DNA of 28,644 nucleotides from JBDTRY01 sp039931435 (GCA_039931435.1 JBDTRY010000025.1:1-28644); one strand, 5' to 3'; shown: positions 15,007 through 23,893, counted from the first letter of the stretch. Notes: generated by a model not told the origin, from the sequence alone. Program-made: numbers and translations.

Positions 15007-16323
15007 TTATAGCTGCTCGTTGACCAGGTAAAAGGCTCCATCCATCAACTTATGACCGATCCCGCGGTCGCGCCACTCGTCCAGGTGACGTTCCACCGAT
15101 GTTTTCAGGTCGCTTTCAAACGCTTTTTTCAACCCCGAGATGATTGCAGGGTCGACGATACCCATACTGATCTCATCATTCAACTCGAATGAGCGATCGT
15201 CGAAGTTGGTGGAACCCACACAGGCCCACTGGTTGTCGACGATCATGATCTTCTGATGGAGCAGGGTGGTCTGATATTCGTAGATGTGGATCCCGTATTT
15301 CAGGAGATCGCCGAAATGGTGATGGCTGGCATGCTGCACGATTGGTGCGTCGGTGACCGTCGTTGCCGGGAGAACAATGCGGATGACCACACCACGTTTT
15401 GCCGCTGCTTCGAGCGCCTTCAATCCTTCCGGATCCGGAAGAAAGTACGGGTTCTCGATGATGATTTCCTTCTTCGCCGAAACGATTCCCAGGTAGTACA
15501 TCAGCGCCACGGCCGAGTTTCCCCCCATAGGGGTCATGTAGGCCAGGTGAGCGACGGCGTGTCCCGGCGTGAGCGGCGGGGGAAAGTATTTCGGTCCGGC
15601 TAACACCTCGCCGGTCTGCTCGATCCAGTTTTCTGAAAACGCGCCCTGCAATCGATTGACGATCGGGCCGCGAACGCGAACAGAGGTATCGCGGAACTCG
15701 TGCTTGTTGCGGGCGTTGCCTGTCCATTCCGGCGCCACGTCGTGGCCGCCGGTATAGCCGATGCGGCCGTCGATGACGCAGATCTTGCGGTGATCGCGGT
15801 TATTGAACTTCCCGATGCTGGCCAGGGTGAAGTGGTGATACTTCGAAATCTTGCAGCCGGCCTCCTTCATCATCTTTTCCAGCTCGTTGGGCATGGGCCG
15901 GGTGCCGTTCGAGTCCAGAGTCAGCCGCACTTCCACGCCTTGCCGGGCCTTGGCGGCAAAGATCGTCGCCAGGCGAGTGCCGATCTCTCCCTTGTGCCAC
16001 AGGTAGGTTTCGAAGTGAATGGTCTCTTTGGCTGCCTCCAGGTCAGGGATGAGGCGTTCGAAGAACTGACCGTTCTGCAGCAACTCGATTTCGTTGCCGC
16101 TATCGAGTGTGCCGTCGCTGAGGCTGGCGATCGAGGGCAGCATGGCGGTGAGGTTGCCCGCCCGCGCCACGTGGAATCTTGGATTGGTGCTGTGCTTGGT
16201 CGACCAGAGGAGAAGGGCGGTGAAGAGCAGAGCCAGCACCGTCCCTATGAAAATCACAAGAGGCAGCAGGATCATCGTCGTTCCGTGATGACGTGAAATT
16301 CTGAATTCGTTTTTCAGTTCCAT
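15007..16323 (-). CDS. cls: Cardiolipin synthase / phospholipase D family
   Basis: It likely joins phospholipids to form cardiolipin at the inner membrane. The ATG at 16323 is used (MELKNEFRIS) with GAGGAGA upstream. One membrane helix lies at residues about 17-40. Two HKD motifs follow: H178-K180-D185 (HRKICVIDG, IGYTGG) and H356-K358-D363 (HQKIMIVD, GSTNFDDRS). FETYLWHKGEIG before the first motif is typical of Cls. Length is 438 aa, closest to ClsB-like proteins (about 410) with a single span. It begins 8 bases after the EEP-phosphatase gene. In E. coli clsB (ybhO) is likewise next to the EEP gene ybhP. Confidence 0.92.
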   Translation of the reverse strand: MELKNEFRISRHHGTTMILLPLVIFIGTVLALLFTALLLWSTKHSTNPRFHVARAGNLTAMLPSIASLSDGTLDSGNEIELLQNGQFFERLIPDLEAAKETIHFETYLWHKGEIGTRLATIFAAKARQGVEVRLTLDSNGTRPMPNELEKMMKEAGCKISKYHHFTLASIGKFNNRDHRKICVIDGRIGYTGGHDVAPEWTGNARNKHEFRDTSVRVRGPIVNRLQGAFSENWIEQTGEVLAGPKYFPPPLTPGHAVAHLAYMTPMGGNSAVALMYYLGIVSAKKEIIIENPYFLPDPEGLKALEAAAKRGVVIRIVLPATTVTDAPIVQHASHHHFGDLLKYGIHIYEYQTTLLHQKIMIVDNQWACVGSTNFDDRSFELNDEISMGIVDPAIISGLKKAFESDLKTSVERHLDEWRDRGIGHKLMDGAFYLVNEQL

Positions 16324-16331
16324 GGGTCTCC

Positions 16332-17285
16332 TCAATTGGTGCGTTCGTCCGCTCCCGTCCATTGCAACGTGCTCACCACAGGCCAGTGATCAGACGGTCC
16401 ACTGTGAAGGACATGGGTGTTTTGTGCCTTCCATCCCGCCGGAACGAGGATGTAGTCGATCCGCTGTCCGGTCAGAGGATGGGTGATGAGACCGGAGCCG
16501 AGGGTGTCCAGAAGGGAACCTGCGGTACGTAATTGCCGGATCTCGGGATCTTCGGGAGTGGCGTTCAGGTCGCCCATGAGGATATATGGATTTCCGCTCC
16601 TGCTTACGATCGTCTTTACGCACGCTGCCTGGGCAATGCGAGATCGCCGTTGCAGCCGTCCCCAGGCCTCGAAGTGCGTAACGTAGACATTGACCACGCC
16701 GCCGCGAATGGCGATCGTCGCCTCCAGCAGGGAACGTGGCTCGCCCTGACCGGGTAAAGCCCAGACGCGAGTGGACAGAATCTCCCCGCGAGTGAGAATT
16801 GCGTTGCCGAAGTCTCCGCCCATGAAATGAAAGCTGGCACCGAAGCGGCCATGCATTCCGGTGAGCTTTTCCAGCAGTGCCGTCTGATCCACGAAGCGGG
16901 ATTGAAACGTGCCGTTATGCACCTCCTGCAAGGCGACGATGTCGGGGTGCGCATCGTTGATGGTCCTGGCGATTTCCTGAACATGGTTCCGGTTCAGGAG
17001 CACGGCGTGTCCTTCGGTGTTGTAGGTCATCACCACCAGTTCGCCTGCGGGGCGACCAGTGGTGTTCCCCGCCAGCGGGCCCATGGAGTAATCCATGAGA
17101 CGGCAGGCCCCGTTGTCACTGGTAAGGTTGGCCAGCTCCCAGACGACGATCGCCAGGATCGCCAGTGAGGCGATCGCCAGAACCCGGCCGCAACCTGCCC
17201 GCTTTCGGACGACTTCCGCCGAAATCGGCGGGGTCACGCCAGCGTCCGGTTCGGGACGGGTCGCTGGCTTCTCGTCCGGCGTCAT
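16332..17285 (-). CDS. Membrane-anchored endonuclease/exonuclease/phosphatase family protein
   Basis: The 317 aa protein has one N-terminal membrane segment (residues 34-53, LAIASLAILAIVVWE) and a catalytic domain likely facing the periplasm. Motifs in order: MTYNTEG (Asn), IVALQEVHNG (Glu), MGDLNATPED (Asp-x-Asn), RIDYILVP and PSDHWPV (catalytic His). These match the EEP family, which includes DNase I-like nucleases and phosphodiesterases or lipid phosphatases. It overlaps nagB by 4 bases (ATGA) and lies directly before cls, as ybhP lies next to clsB in E. coli. A lipid- or wall-related phosphatase role is inferred from that context only. Confidence 0.88.
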   Translation of the reverse strand: MTPDEKPATRPEPDAGVTPPISAEVVRKRAGCGRVLAIASLAILAIVVWELANLTSDNGACRLMDYSMGPLAGNTTGRPAGELVVMTYNTEGHAVLLNRNHVQEIARTINDAHPDIVALQEVHNGTFQSRFVDQTALLEKLTGMHGRFGASFHFMGGDFGNAILTRGEILSTRVWALPGQGEPRSLLEATIAIRGGVVNVYVTHFEAWGRLQRRSRIAQAACVKTIVSRSGNPYILMGDLNATPEDPEIRQLRTAGSLLDTLGSGLITHPLTGQRIDYILVPAGWKAQNTHVLHSGPSDHWPVVSTLQWTGADERTN

Positions 17286-18043
17286 GACAACTCAGCAGCC
17301 GCGGCGTTGTCAACGATGACCGTCACGTCCGGATGCCTTCGCAATGACGATGCCGGAAGATCCTCGGATGCTGGTTCCTGTTCCAGCCTTCGCACGATGG
17401 ACGCCTTCTTCGTCCCGCTGGCCATGACGATGATTTGCTTCGAGGAAAGAATCGTTGCGATTCCCATGGTGATGGCTCGATCGGGAACGCTGTCTTCTCC
17501 AAAAAACGAGGCATTGGCCTTTCGGGTGGATTCGCTGAGACGGACGACCCTCGTGCGGCTTTCGAATGAACCACCCGGCTCGTTGAATCCAATGTGACCG
17601 TTGGTTCCCAGGCCAAGGAAAGTCAGGTCGAGACCGGCGCCGGCGATGGCCTGCTCGTAGCGAGTGCACTCGAGAGGCAGAGCTTCGTCCAGCGTAAGCC
17701 TGGGATGATCCCTGCGGATCGCTGTGGCCAGACCGTCCGGGATGTTCCGCCGGGAAGGATCGAGATCCACGTGATCGAAGAGCCGGCTTCTCATGTACGT
17801 GCCGTAACTGGCAGGATGATCCGGAAGGATTCCCACATACTCGTCGAGGTTGAAGGTGGTGACGCTGCTGAAGCAGTGATACTCCTTGTGACACGCTCTC
17901 ACCACCTGCGCATACATACCCTCGGGAGTACGACCGGTGGGCAGTCCGAGAACCATCTGAGGCTTGAGAGCGAGGGCGCTGAGCATCAACTGGGCAGCGA
18001 GGACTGAGAGCGCGTCATAGTCCTCGACCACCTCCCACTTCAT
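17282..18043 (-). CDS. nagB: Glucosamine-6-phosphate deaminase
   Basis: It converts glucosamine-6-phosphate to fructose-6-phosphate and ammonia. Motifs: LGLPTGRTPEGMY near the start, TTFNLDEYVGI (catalytic Asp), FLGLGTNGHIGFNEPG (catalytic His) and SRTRVVRLSESTRKAN. Asn precedes GHI where the E. coli enzyme has Asp, as in the Bacillus subtilis NagB type. ITMGIATILSSK and ASSLRRHPDVTVIVD also fit that type. Its 253 aa are normal for the short, monomeric class. Overlaps with nagA and the EEP gene are ATGA, so translation is coupled. Confidence 0.95.
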   Translation of the reverse strand: MKWEVVEDYDALSVLAAQLMLSALALKPQMVLGLPTGRTPEGMYAQVVRACHKEYHCFSSVTTFNLDEYVGILPDHPASYGTYMRSRLFDHVDLDPSRRNIPDGLATAIRRDHPRLTLDEALPLECTRYEQAIAGAGLDLTFLGLGTNGHIGFNEPGGSFESRTRVVRLSESTRKANASFFGEDSVPDRAITMGIATILSSKQIIVMASGTKKASIVRRLEQEPASEDLPASSLRRHPDVTVIVDNAAAAELS

Positions 18044-19176
18044 GATGGATGCACTTCTCGTCCTCTGACGAAGGTGCTGGCGATGCGCAGGTCGGGCGTG
18101 ATCACGACGAGATCGGCGTCCATGCCCGGTTCGATGCGCCCTTTGCGATCGCTTAATCCCACGATCCGTGCCGGGACCTCTGAAGCCATGGGCAGGGCAA
18201 ACTCCAGGGGAAGTCCCGCCAGTTCCACCATGTTTCGCACGGCATCCATCATGGTCAGAACGCTTCCGGCCAGTGTGCCGTCGTGAAGGCGAGCGGCACC
18301 GTCGGCGACTGTCACTTCGTGCTCATAAAGCTCGTATCGTCCTGGAGGCATGCCGCAGGCGCGCATGGCGTCGGTTACCAGACAGGCACGCCCCTCTAGC
18401 GCCCGGGAGAAGTAACGAAGGATGGCCGGGTGCAAGTGGATGCCGTCGGCGATCAGCTCTGCGCTGACCTTCTCGGAGATGAGCGTGGCGCCGACGACGC
18501 CGGGCTCACGATGGTGAAACGGGGCCATGGCATTGAAGAGGTGCGTGACGTGACGCGCTCCCCATTCGAACGCTTCGAGAGCCCTGCCGTAAGAGGCATT
18601 TGTGTGTCCAAGGGAAAAGAGGACACGATCCTTCAGTCGTTCGATCAGGGGGTGAATACCCTCGAGCTCGGGGGCGATGGTCATGATCCATCGCAAATCG
18701 GGAGCCGCCGCCAGAAACGCTTCCGCCTCGATGACATCCGGTGCCCGCAACGAAGTCTCGTCCTGCGCGCCTTTGCGCGCCGGATTGATCCATGGACCTT
18801 CCAGATGGACGGCCACGATCTCCGCGGCCTTCCCCGGAGGTTCGGCAGAGGTACCGGCGATGGCCGTGATGGCCTGGAGAATGCGCTGGTGAGAACCGGC
18901 CAACGTCGTCGCCGCAAGCGCCGTGGTTCCATGCCGGGCGTGGAACTCGGTGACGGTCCGCACGGCTTCCGCCGTGCCGTCCATGAAGTCGGCCCCGGCT
19001 GCACCGTGAACGTGCAGGTCGATGAAGCCGGGCACGATCACGCCATCGACATGAACTGCGTCGGCGTGGTCGGCGGTGTCGACGGAGTTGATCAGTCCAT
19101 CCTCCAGGGTGACGGTGGCGTTTTCCATCCAACCTCCACGGATGAAAACGCGCCCTCGAAGTGCAAGCCGTCTCAT
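18040..19176 (-). CDS. nagA: N-acetylglucosamine-6-phosphate deacetylase
   Basis: It removes acetate from N-acetylglucosamine-6-phosphate, giving glucosamine-6-phosphate for NagB. The amidohydrolase metal motif is GFIDLHVHGAAG. Others are VHLEGPWINPARKGAQ, LGHTNASY, GARHVTHLFNAM, LIADGIHLHP and LVTDAM (catalytic Asp). Length is 378 aa against 382 in E. coli. Its start overlaps the anmK stop by 4 bases, and its stop overlaps nagB. It acts in the cytoplasm. Confidence 0.97.
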   Translation of the reverse strand: MRRLALRGRVFIRGGWMENATVTLEDGLINSVDTADHADAVHVDGVIVPGFIDLHVHGAAGADFMDGTAEAVRTVTEFHARHGTTALAATTLAGSHQRILQAITAIAGTSAEPPGKAAEIVAVHLEGPWINPARKGAQDETSLRAPDVIEAEAFLAAAPDLRWIMTIAPELEGIHPLIERLKDRVLFSLGHTNASYGRALEAFEWGARHVTHLFNAMAPFHHREPGVVGATLISEKVSAELIADGIHLHPAILRYFSRALEGRACLVTDAMRACGMPPGRYELYEHEVTVADGAARLHDGTLAGSVLTMMDAVRNMVELAGLPLEFALPMASEVPARIVGLSDRKGRIEPGMDADLVVITPDLRIASTFVRGREVHPS

Positions 19177-20387
19177 AGGCTGATTTTCCCGAGAACTGCC
19201 GGATGGGCTCCCGTGGCGCCGGCAACATTGGTGTCGATTCCGCTCACGGCGTCATTGGCGATGATGGCGATGGCCAGAGCCTCCTTCGCTTTGCTGTCGA
19301 TTCCGAAATCTTCGTGACGGAGAAGTTTCACGTCAGGAAGAAGCTTACCGAGCTGCCGCATCATGGTCACGTTCAGAGCACCTCCGCCGCCGATGATGAC
19401 CTCGTCGATCGGCCCACGTGGTTCGATAAATTGTCTGTATGCATCGGCGATCGAGCGTGAAGTCAACGCGGTGGCCGTGGCGATGAGGTCTTCGATGGGA
19501 ATGTCCGGCGACTCGGTCATGGCCCGCCTTGCAAACTGCACTCCGAACTGTTCGCGTCCAGTGGTTTTTGGTGGCTCTTTCCGGAAGAAAGGATCGTGAA
19601 GCCAGTTCTCCAGAACCGGCTCGACTACCTTACCGCCCGCGGCGATCCGACCTTCGCGATCGAATCTGGACCGGCCGCCGCTTGCCACTTCGGTAAGAGC
19701 GTCGATGACCATGTTCCCCGGCCCGGTGTCGAAGGCGATCACGTCCGCCAGCTGCGCGGCCGGTGGCACGTAGGTGACGTTGCTGATTCCGCCGATGTTC
19801 TGAACGCAGCGGCCGAGCGTTTCGCTGCGCAACAATACCCAGTCGGCATAGGCAACCAGCGGAGCGCCGTGGCCACCGGCAGCGACGTCGCGCACCCGGA
19901 GATCACCGACGGTCAGAATGCCGGTGCGTTCGGCGATGACGGCGCTCTGTCCGATGGCCAGCGTGGCGCGGGTCTGAACCGGTGCATCAATCCACTCCGC
20001 CAAACGGTCGACGGTGAAGGGCTGCGGATCGTGCCAGATGGTCTGGCCCGCCGAGCCGACCACGTCGATCTGCACGGGGTCCATGTTCAATTCCCGCAGG
20101 AGATGAATGACAGCGGCTGCGAACAATTCACCGAGCAGGAAATCGAGGGTGCAGATCTCATTGATGCGCGCCGTGGCCGGATCGAACAGTCTGAAAACAC
20201 GCTTGCGGATGTCGGGAGGGAATGGGTACGTGCGGAAGGCGATCATTTCGATCGAAGCCGATGCTCCATGGCCCGTGATCTCGGTGAGGGCGGCGTCGAT
20301 GCCGTCCACGGAAGTCCCGGTCATGATGCCGATGACGCGCCGTTTCTGTTTGCGGGTTACGGCCAGGAGACGGTCGAAGCGGTTCAC
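19173..20387 (-). CDS. anmK: Anhydro-N-acetylmuramic acid kinase
   Basis: AnmK opens and phosphorylates 1,6-anhydro-MurNAc released by lytic transglycosylases, giving MurNAc-6-P, the substrate of MurQ. The start is GTG at 20387, inside the murQ stop (GTGA), giving 404 aa; the longer in-frame reading upstream runs through murQ and is a shadow. The P-loop-like GIMTGTSVDGID is the family signature; DTGPGNMVIDAL and IIGGGGALNVTMM are also typical. E. coli AnmK has 369 aa. The extra residues here seem spread out: a linker before GIMTG and slightly longer loops. Confidence 0.95.
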   Translation of the reverse strand: MNRFDRLLAVTRKQKRRVIGIMTGTSVDGIDAALTEITGHGASASIEMIAFRTYPFPPDIRKRVFRLFDPATARINEICTLDFLLGELFAAAVIHLLRELNMDPVQIDVVGSAGQTIWHDPQPFTVDRLAEWIDAPVQTRATLAIGQSAVIAERTGILTVGDLRVRDVAAGGHGAPLVAYADWVLLRSETLGRCVQNIGGISNVTYVPPAAQLADVIAFDTGPGNMVIDALTEVASGGRSRFDREGRIAAGGKVVEPVLENWLHDPFFRKEPPKTTGREQFGVQFARRAMTESPDIPIEDLIATATALTSRSIADAYRQFIEPRGPIDEVIIGGGGALNVTMMRQLGKLLPDVKLLRHEDFGIDSKAKEALAIAIIANDAVSGIDTNVAGATGAHPAVLGKISL

Positions 20388-21256
20388 CGTTCCAGTGCCT
20401 CCCGCAGATTTCCTCCGCTGCGTTCCAGAACCGCCGAAGCAGTCTGCACGTCCACGTCCCGGCGGATCATGACCACTGCGCACTTGACGTTTCCGCCGCT
20501 CTCGGCCCAGGCGCTCTCTGCCCGCTGGCGGGTCGTCTCTGCGGCGAGCTGAATCATCAGAACGGCACGCGATTTCAGTTTTGCATTCGTCGCGGGCATC
20601 TCCACCATCAGGTTCGAGTAGACACGGCCGAGGCGGATCATGACAGCCGTAGAAATCATGTTCAGTACCATCTTCTGCGCTGTTCCACCCTTCATTCGCG
20701 TCGATCCCAGAATGACTTCGGGCCCGGTGACGACGACGATGGGGATGTCGCATTCACGGCTCAGTGGCGAATCAGGTACGCTCGTGACTCCGACGGTCAG
20801 CGCGCCGAGCATATTCGCCCGCCGGAGGGCAGTGAGTGTAAACGGCGTCGTTCCCGAGGCGGCGATCCCCACGACGGCATCCTCAGGGCGGACGTGCCGG
20901 TCGATGGCGGCCACCGCGGCCTCTTCACTGTCTTCCGCGCCTTCGACCGCACCGGTGAGCGCCTGCTCGCCGCCAGCCATGAGCACCTGCACCAGTTCTG
21001 GATCGGTGCCGAATGTGGGCGGCAACTCGGCGGCGTCGAGAGCGGCGATCCGCCCGCTCGTTCCGGCCCCGGCGTAGAAGAGCCGTCCGTCGTTGCGCAG
21101 ACGGTCAACGATGGCGTCGATGGCCTGGGCGATCCGCTCTGACTCCCGCGCAACGCACTCAGCGACGATCTGATCCTGTGTGTTGATCAGCCGCACGATC
21201 TCGCTCGTGGAGAGAAGATCGATTTCGAGACTTTCCGGAAGCCGGTCGTGGATCAT
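20384..21256 (-). CDS. murQ: N-acetylmuramic acid 6-phosphate etherase
   Basis: MurQ splits the lactyl ether of MurNAc-6-P to give GlcNAc-6-P and D-lactate. The SIS fold carries AGAGTSGRIAALDAAELPPT (first catalytic Glu) and GAVEGAEDSEEAA (second). GIAASGTTPF, STRMKGGTAQKMVLNM and MPATNAKLK are all typical. The C-terminal small helical domain (VQTASAVLERSGGNLREAL) is present. The start is not sure: ATG at 21256 gives 290 aa; a TTG 18 bases upstream is possible but has no ribosome site. It is the first gene of the recycling operon and feeds nagA. Confidence 0.95.
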   Translation of the reverse strand: MIHDRLPESLEIDLLSTSEIVRLINTQDQIVAECVARESERIAQAIDAIVDRLRNDGRLFYAGAGTSGRIAALDAAELPPTFGTDPELVQVLMAGGEQALTGAVEGAEDSEEAAVAAIDRHVRPEDAVVGIAASGTTPFTLTALRRANMLGALTVGVTSVPDSPLSRECDIPIVVVTGPEVILGSTRMKGGTAQKMVLNMISTAVMIRLGRVYSNLMVEMPATNAKLKSRAVLMIQLAAETTRQRAESAWAESGGNVKCAVVMIRRDVDVQTASAVLERSGGNLREALER

Positions 21257-21292
21257 CACTTCTGCGCTATGCAAGTGTCGGGACAGACAGGA

Positions 21293-21298
21293 ATTGTA
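21293..21298 (-). promoter_or_regulatory. Candidate -10 box for the murQ operon
   Basis: On the minus strand TACAAT lies 37 bases before the murQ ATG, in the short divergent gap to the M23 gene. No convincing -35 stands 16-18 bases upstream, so a regulator or alternative sigma factor might be needed. Confidence 0.3.
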
Positions 21299-21331
21299 CC
21301 GGCTCGAGGCGCATCGCGGTATTCTTGATCA

Positions 21332-22036
21332 GTGCGGCTCGTCATTGCCTTCCTCATCGGTTGTGTTGCCGGCGCTCTGACAATTTTTCTCTACCTTCAG
21401 ACCACAGGCCGGATCGTTCCAAGGACCGTAGCTCGAATCGAGGGGCCGCAGGCGGGTTCACCGGCGCTGCCCTCCGCTACGGATACCGGCGAGACTTCAT
21501 TCACTCCTTTTTCCAGACCGGCTCCGCGGTCGGTCGGATCGAACGTCACCCTGCCGGCACGAATCATCCCCATTCCTGCAGGCGCGCTCGTCATTCCCGT
21601 TCTGGGAATGAGGAAGGAAGATCTGCACGACAACTTCGCAGACCTGCGGGGCGGCTCACGACCGCACGAGGCCCTGGACATCATGGCCCCCCGAGGGACG
21701 CCAGTGGTCGCAATGGCACAGGGAACGATACGGAAACTGTTCCTCAGCGCTGCCGGAGGAATCACGATCTACGAGCAGGACCCGACGGCTACTTTCATCT
21801 ACTACTACGCCCATCTCGATCGATATGTGGAGGGGCTTCACGAAGGTCAGCCCGTCGTCGCCGGCCAGCTTCTGGGATTCGTGGGCTCGACAGGAAACGC
21901 GGCGGCGAACGCTCCCCATCTTCATTTTGCCCTTCAGCAGCTGCCTCCCACGAAGGAATGGTGGAAGGGGACGGCAATTGACCCATACCCGATCCTGATG
22001 AATCGCGGGGTGACGATTGCGCAACCGGCCCAGTGA
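21332..22036 (+). CDS. M23 family peptidoglycan endopeptidase, membrane-anchored
   Basis: The 234 aa protein has an N-terminal membrane anchor (RLVIAFLIGCVAGALTIFLY, residues 2-21), then a proline- and serine-rich linker, then a LytM/M23 domain in the periplasm. Zinc ligands are H112 and D116 (HEALD) and H198 in HLHF, with H196 and H161 (YYYAHLD) as catalytic partners; all are present, so it should be active on peptide cross-links. The start is GTG at 21332 without a visible ribosome site. It is divergent from murQ, so a wall-cleaving enzyme and the operon that recycles wall sugars share a control region. Confidence 0.9.
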   Translation: MRLVIAFLIGCVAGALTIFLYLQTTGRIVPRTVARIEGPQAGSPALPSATDTGETSFTPFSRPAPRSVGSNVTLPARIIPIPAGALVIPVLGMRKEDLHDNFADLRGGSRPHEALDIMAPRGTPVVAMAQGTIRKLFLSAAGGITIYEQDPTATFIYYYAHLDRYVEGLHEGQPVVAGQLLGFVGSTGNAAANAPHLHFALQQLPPTKEWWKGTAIDPYPILMNRGVTIAQPAQ

Positions 22037-22050
22037 GGGCGGAACCGGAT

Positions 22051-23703
22051 TCAGACCGCCTTGCGTGTGACGACGACCATCGTGACGTCGTCGGCGCAGT
22101 GATCGTCCTGGACGAATTCGAGGACGGAGCGCTCGATCTCGCCGGTGAAAACTTCGGCGGGCCGCCCGTGAAGTTTCCCAACGAGTTCTTCCAGCCGGGC
22201 CGAACCGTATTCGTCCTCTCCATCACTCGAGGCTTCCGTAACTCCGTCCGTGAAGAGAACGAGTGAATCTCCCGGCTGGAGCTGCAGGGTCTGTTTGCGG
22301 TACTGGGCATTCGGAAACATTCCCAGAATGATGTCCGTGGTCGTCAGGGGCTGAACCCCGGCGGCGCCGACGAACAGCGGTGGATTGTGGCCGGCGTTGG
22401 CGAATTCCACGAGGCCGGTTGCAGGCTCCAGACGCGCCGCGAAAAGGGTTACGAACTTCGACTGAGGCATGTTCTCTTTCATGGCCGAATTCAGCTGAGT
22501 TACCAGAGTGGCCGGATCAGGATCATTCTTCGTGAAGATTCTGAATGCCGCCTGCAGACCAGTGAGCAGGAGAGCTGCGGTCAAACCCTTTCCGCTGACA
22601 TCGGCGATGACAAAGTACACGCGGCCGTCGGATCGAACTACGAAATCGAAGTAATCGCCGCTCACGGTCCGGCAAGGCCTGTTCACTCCGGCGAACGTGT
22701 AACCCTCCACGACCGGCGGACGATCGGGGAGAAGCCTGCGCTGCACGATGTAGGCTGTCTTCAGCTCTTCATCCATCAACCGTTTCTGCAGTGATGCTTC
22801 GCGCAGTCTGGTGTTCTCCAGCTTCACCGCGGCAAAGCGCGCGATCTGCGCCACCAGCCGTACTTCCTCGTCGGAGATCATGCGCTGGGAAATGCGAAAG
22901 TCGACGTACAACACGCCGACCACTTTTTCCTCGATCATGATCGGAGCACAGAGAACCGAGTGGATACCCTGGGCGATGATGGACATGGCCTGACTGAGCT
23001 TGTCGTCGAACGAGACGTCCATGAACGCCAGAGCTTTTTTCTCGTGAACCAGTTCGGCCAGCAGCGTCTGGCTGATGGAGAGCTCCGAGGTGTCGTTCTT
23101 GCTCTCCCGGCGAACTTCGACGCTGGCGAACGAGATGCTGTTCTCGGCCAGTACTCCGATCGCCGCGCGGGAGGGCTTGAGATGCTCCATGACTCTGTCC
23201 AGAATGAATCCGAACAGCTCATCAAGAGGATGATCCTCGATCAGCTCGATGGCCAGAGCGTTGAGGATGCGCAGTCTCTCCAGGCTCTTGCCCGAGGGCT
23301 CGGGGGCCTGGTTCATGATCTCGTGAATGGGGATGGAGATGGTGGCGCTTACTCGCGAATCGGGAACCGAGACTAAACGGTCCGTACTGACTTCCGTCTG
23401 GAATACCAGTTCGGTGTCGCCCATCTTGATCCGGTCGCCGGACTTCAGCGCCGACTCGCGATCGAGTCGAACGCCGTTCAGGTACGTTCCATTTGCACTT
23501 CCGCAGTCCTTCAGCACCCAGTTCCCATCGCCCGGAACCAGTTCGGCATGCTTGCGCGACAGGTAACGATCCTTGATGGGAATGGTGCATTCCGCCGCCC
23601 GTCCCAGGGTGATGTTCTCGTGAGGGAGTACGTGCCGCGCCGGAGAAACGAGCGGGCAGAAAACCGTCAATTCGGCATTTGGTGGGCGTTTGGCGACATC
23701 CAT
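22051..23703 (-). CDS. FHA-GAF-PP2C (SpoIIE-type) serine phosphatase
   Basis: The 550 aa protein has three parts. An FHA domain (about 25-105) binds phosphothreonine: G34-R35, S49-R50-K51-H52 and N71-G72 are all kept. A GAF domain lies at about 145-300 (GVLAENSISFASV, SVLCAPIMIEEKVVGVLYVD). A SpoIIE/RsbU-like PP2C phosphatase fills about 320-548, with metal sites in VSGDYFDF, VIADVSGKG, FTDGVTEA and DDVTMVVV. Such proteins often control partner-switching sigma-factor systems. No anti-sigma factor or antagonist is adjacent. No membrane segment is seen. It is convergent with the M23 gene with a 14-base gap. Confidence 0.92.
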   Translation of the reverse strand: MDVAKRPPNAELTVFCPLVSPARHVLPHENITLGRAAECTIPIKDRYLSRKHAELVPGDGNWVLKDCGSANGTYLNGVRLDRESALKSGDRIKMGDTELVFQTEVSTDRLVSVPDSRVSATISIPIHEIMNQAPEPSGKSLERLRILNALAIELIEDHPLDELFGFILDRVMEHLKPSRAAIGVLAENSISFASVEVRRESKNDTSELSISQTLLAELVHEKKALAFMDVSFDDKLSQAMSIIAQGIHSVLCAPIMIEEKVVGVLYVDFRISQRMISDEEVRLVAQIARFAAVKLENTRLREASLQKRLMDEELKTAYIVQRRLLPDRPPVVEGYTFAGVNRPCRTVSGDYFDFVVRSDGRVYFVIADVSGKGLTAALLLTGLQAAFRIFTKNDPDPATLVTQLNSAMKENMPQSKFVTLFAARLEPATGLVEFANAGHNPPLFVGAAGVQPLTTTDIILGMFPNAQYRKQTLQLQPGDSLVLFTDGVTEASSDGEDEYGSARLEELVGKLHGRPAEVFTGEIERSVLEFVQDDHCADDVTMVVVTRKAV

Positions 23704-23766
23704 TTGGGAGCCTTACAGAACCGGGATTCGCACCAGAAGGCGCAAATTTGCCGGATGTTTGGTCAA

Positions 23767-23772
23767 TATAAT
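23767..23772 (+). promoter_or_regulatory. Candidate -10 box in an AT-rich divergent gap
   Basis: A perfect TATAAT sits in an AT-rich patch between the phosphatase gene (-) and the 23894 gene (+). The same patch read on the minus strand gives TATATT. No good -35 box is at the usual distance on either strand. Confidence 0.3.
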
Positions 23773-23893
23773 CTTAAATTGTGCTAGGAAGCTGGCCTTT
23801 TTACAAGCCGCGCAGGCAGCCCCGTACGTCGGTTTGCACGCCTATGATACCTTGGACAGAGCCTGCCTGTGGCCTGGCGGCTTCCCTGCAGGC

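Noticed and set aside
17282..18043. Loss of a catalytic Asp in NagB (Asn before GHI)
   Set aside because: As I recall, Asn is normal at this place in Bacillus subtilis-type NagB, so it is not evidence of inactivation.
18430..20552. Long + strand open frames opposite nagA and anmK (18430-19317, 19596-20552)
   Set aside because: The minus strand carries clear family motifs over the same bases; the + frames have no family features.
20388..20753. N-terminal extension of anmK to 526 aa
   Set aside because: It reads through murQ in another frame; GTG at 20387 overlapping the murQ stop gives the normal N-terminus.
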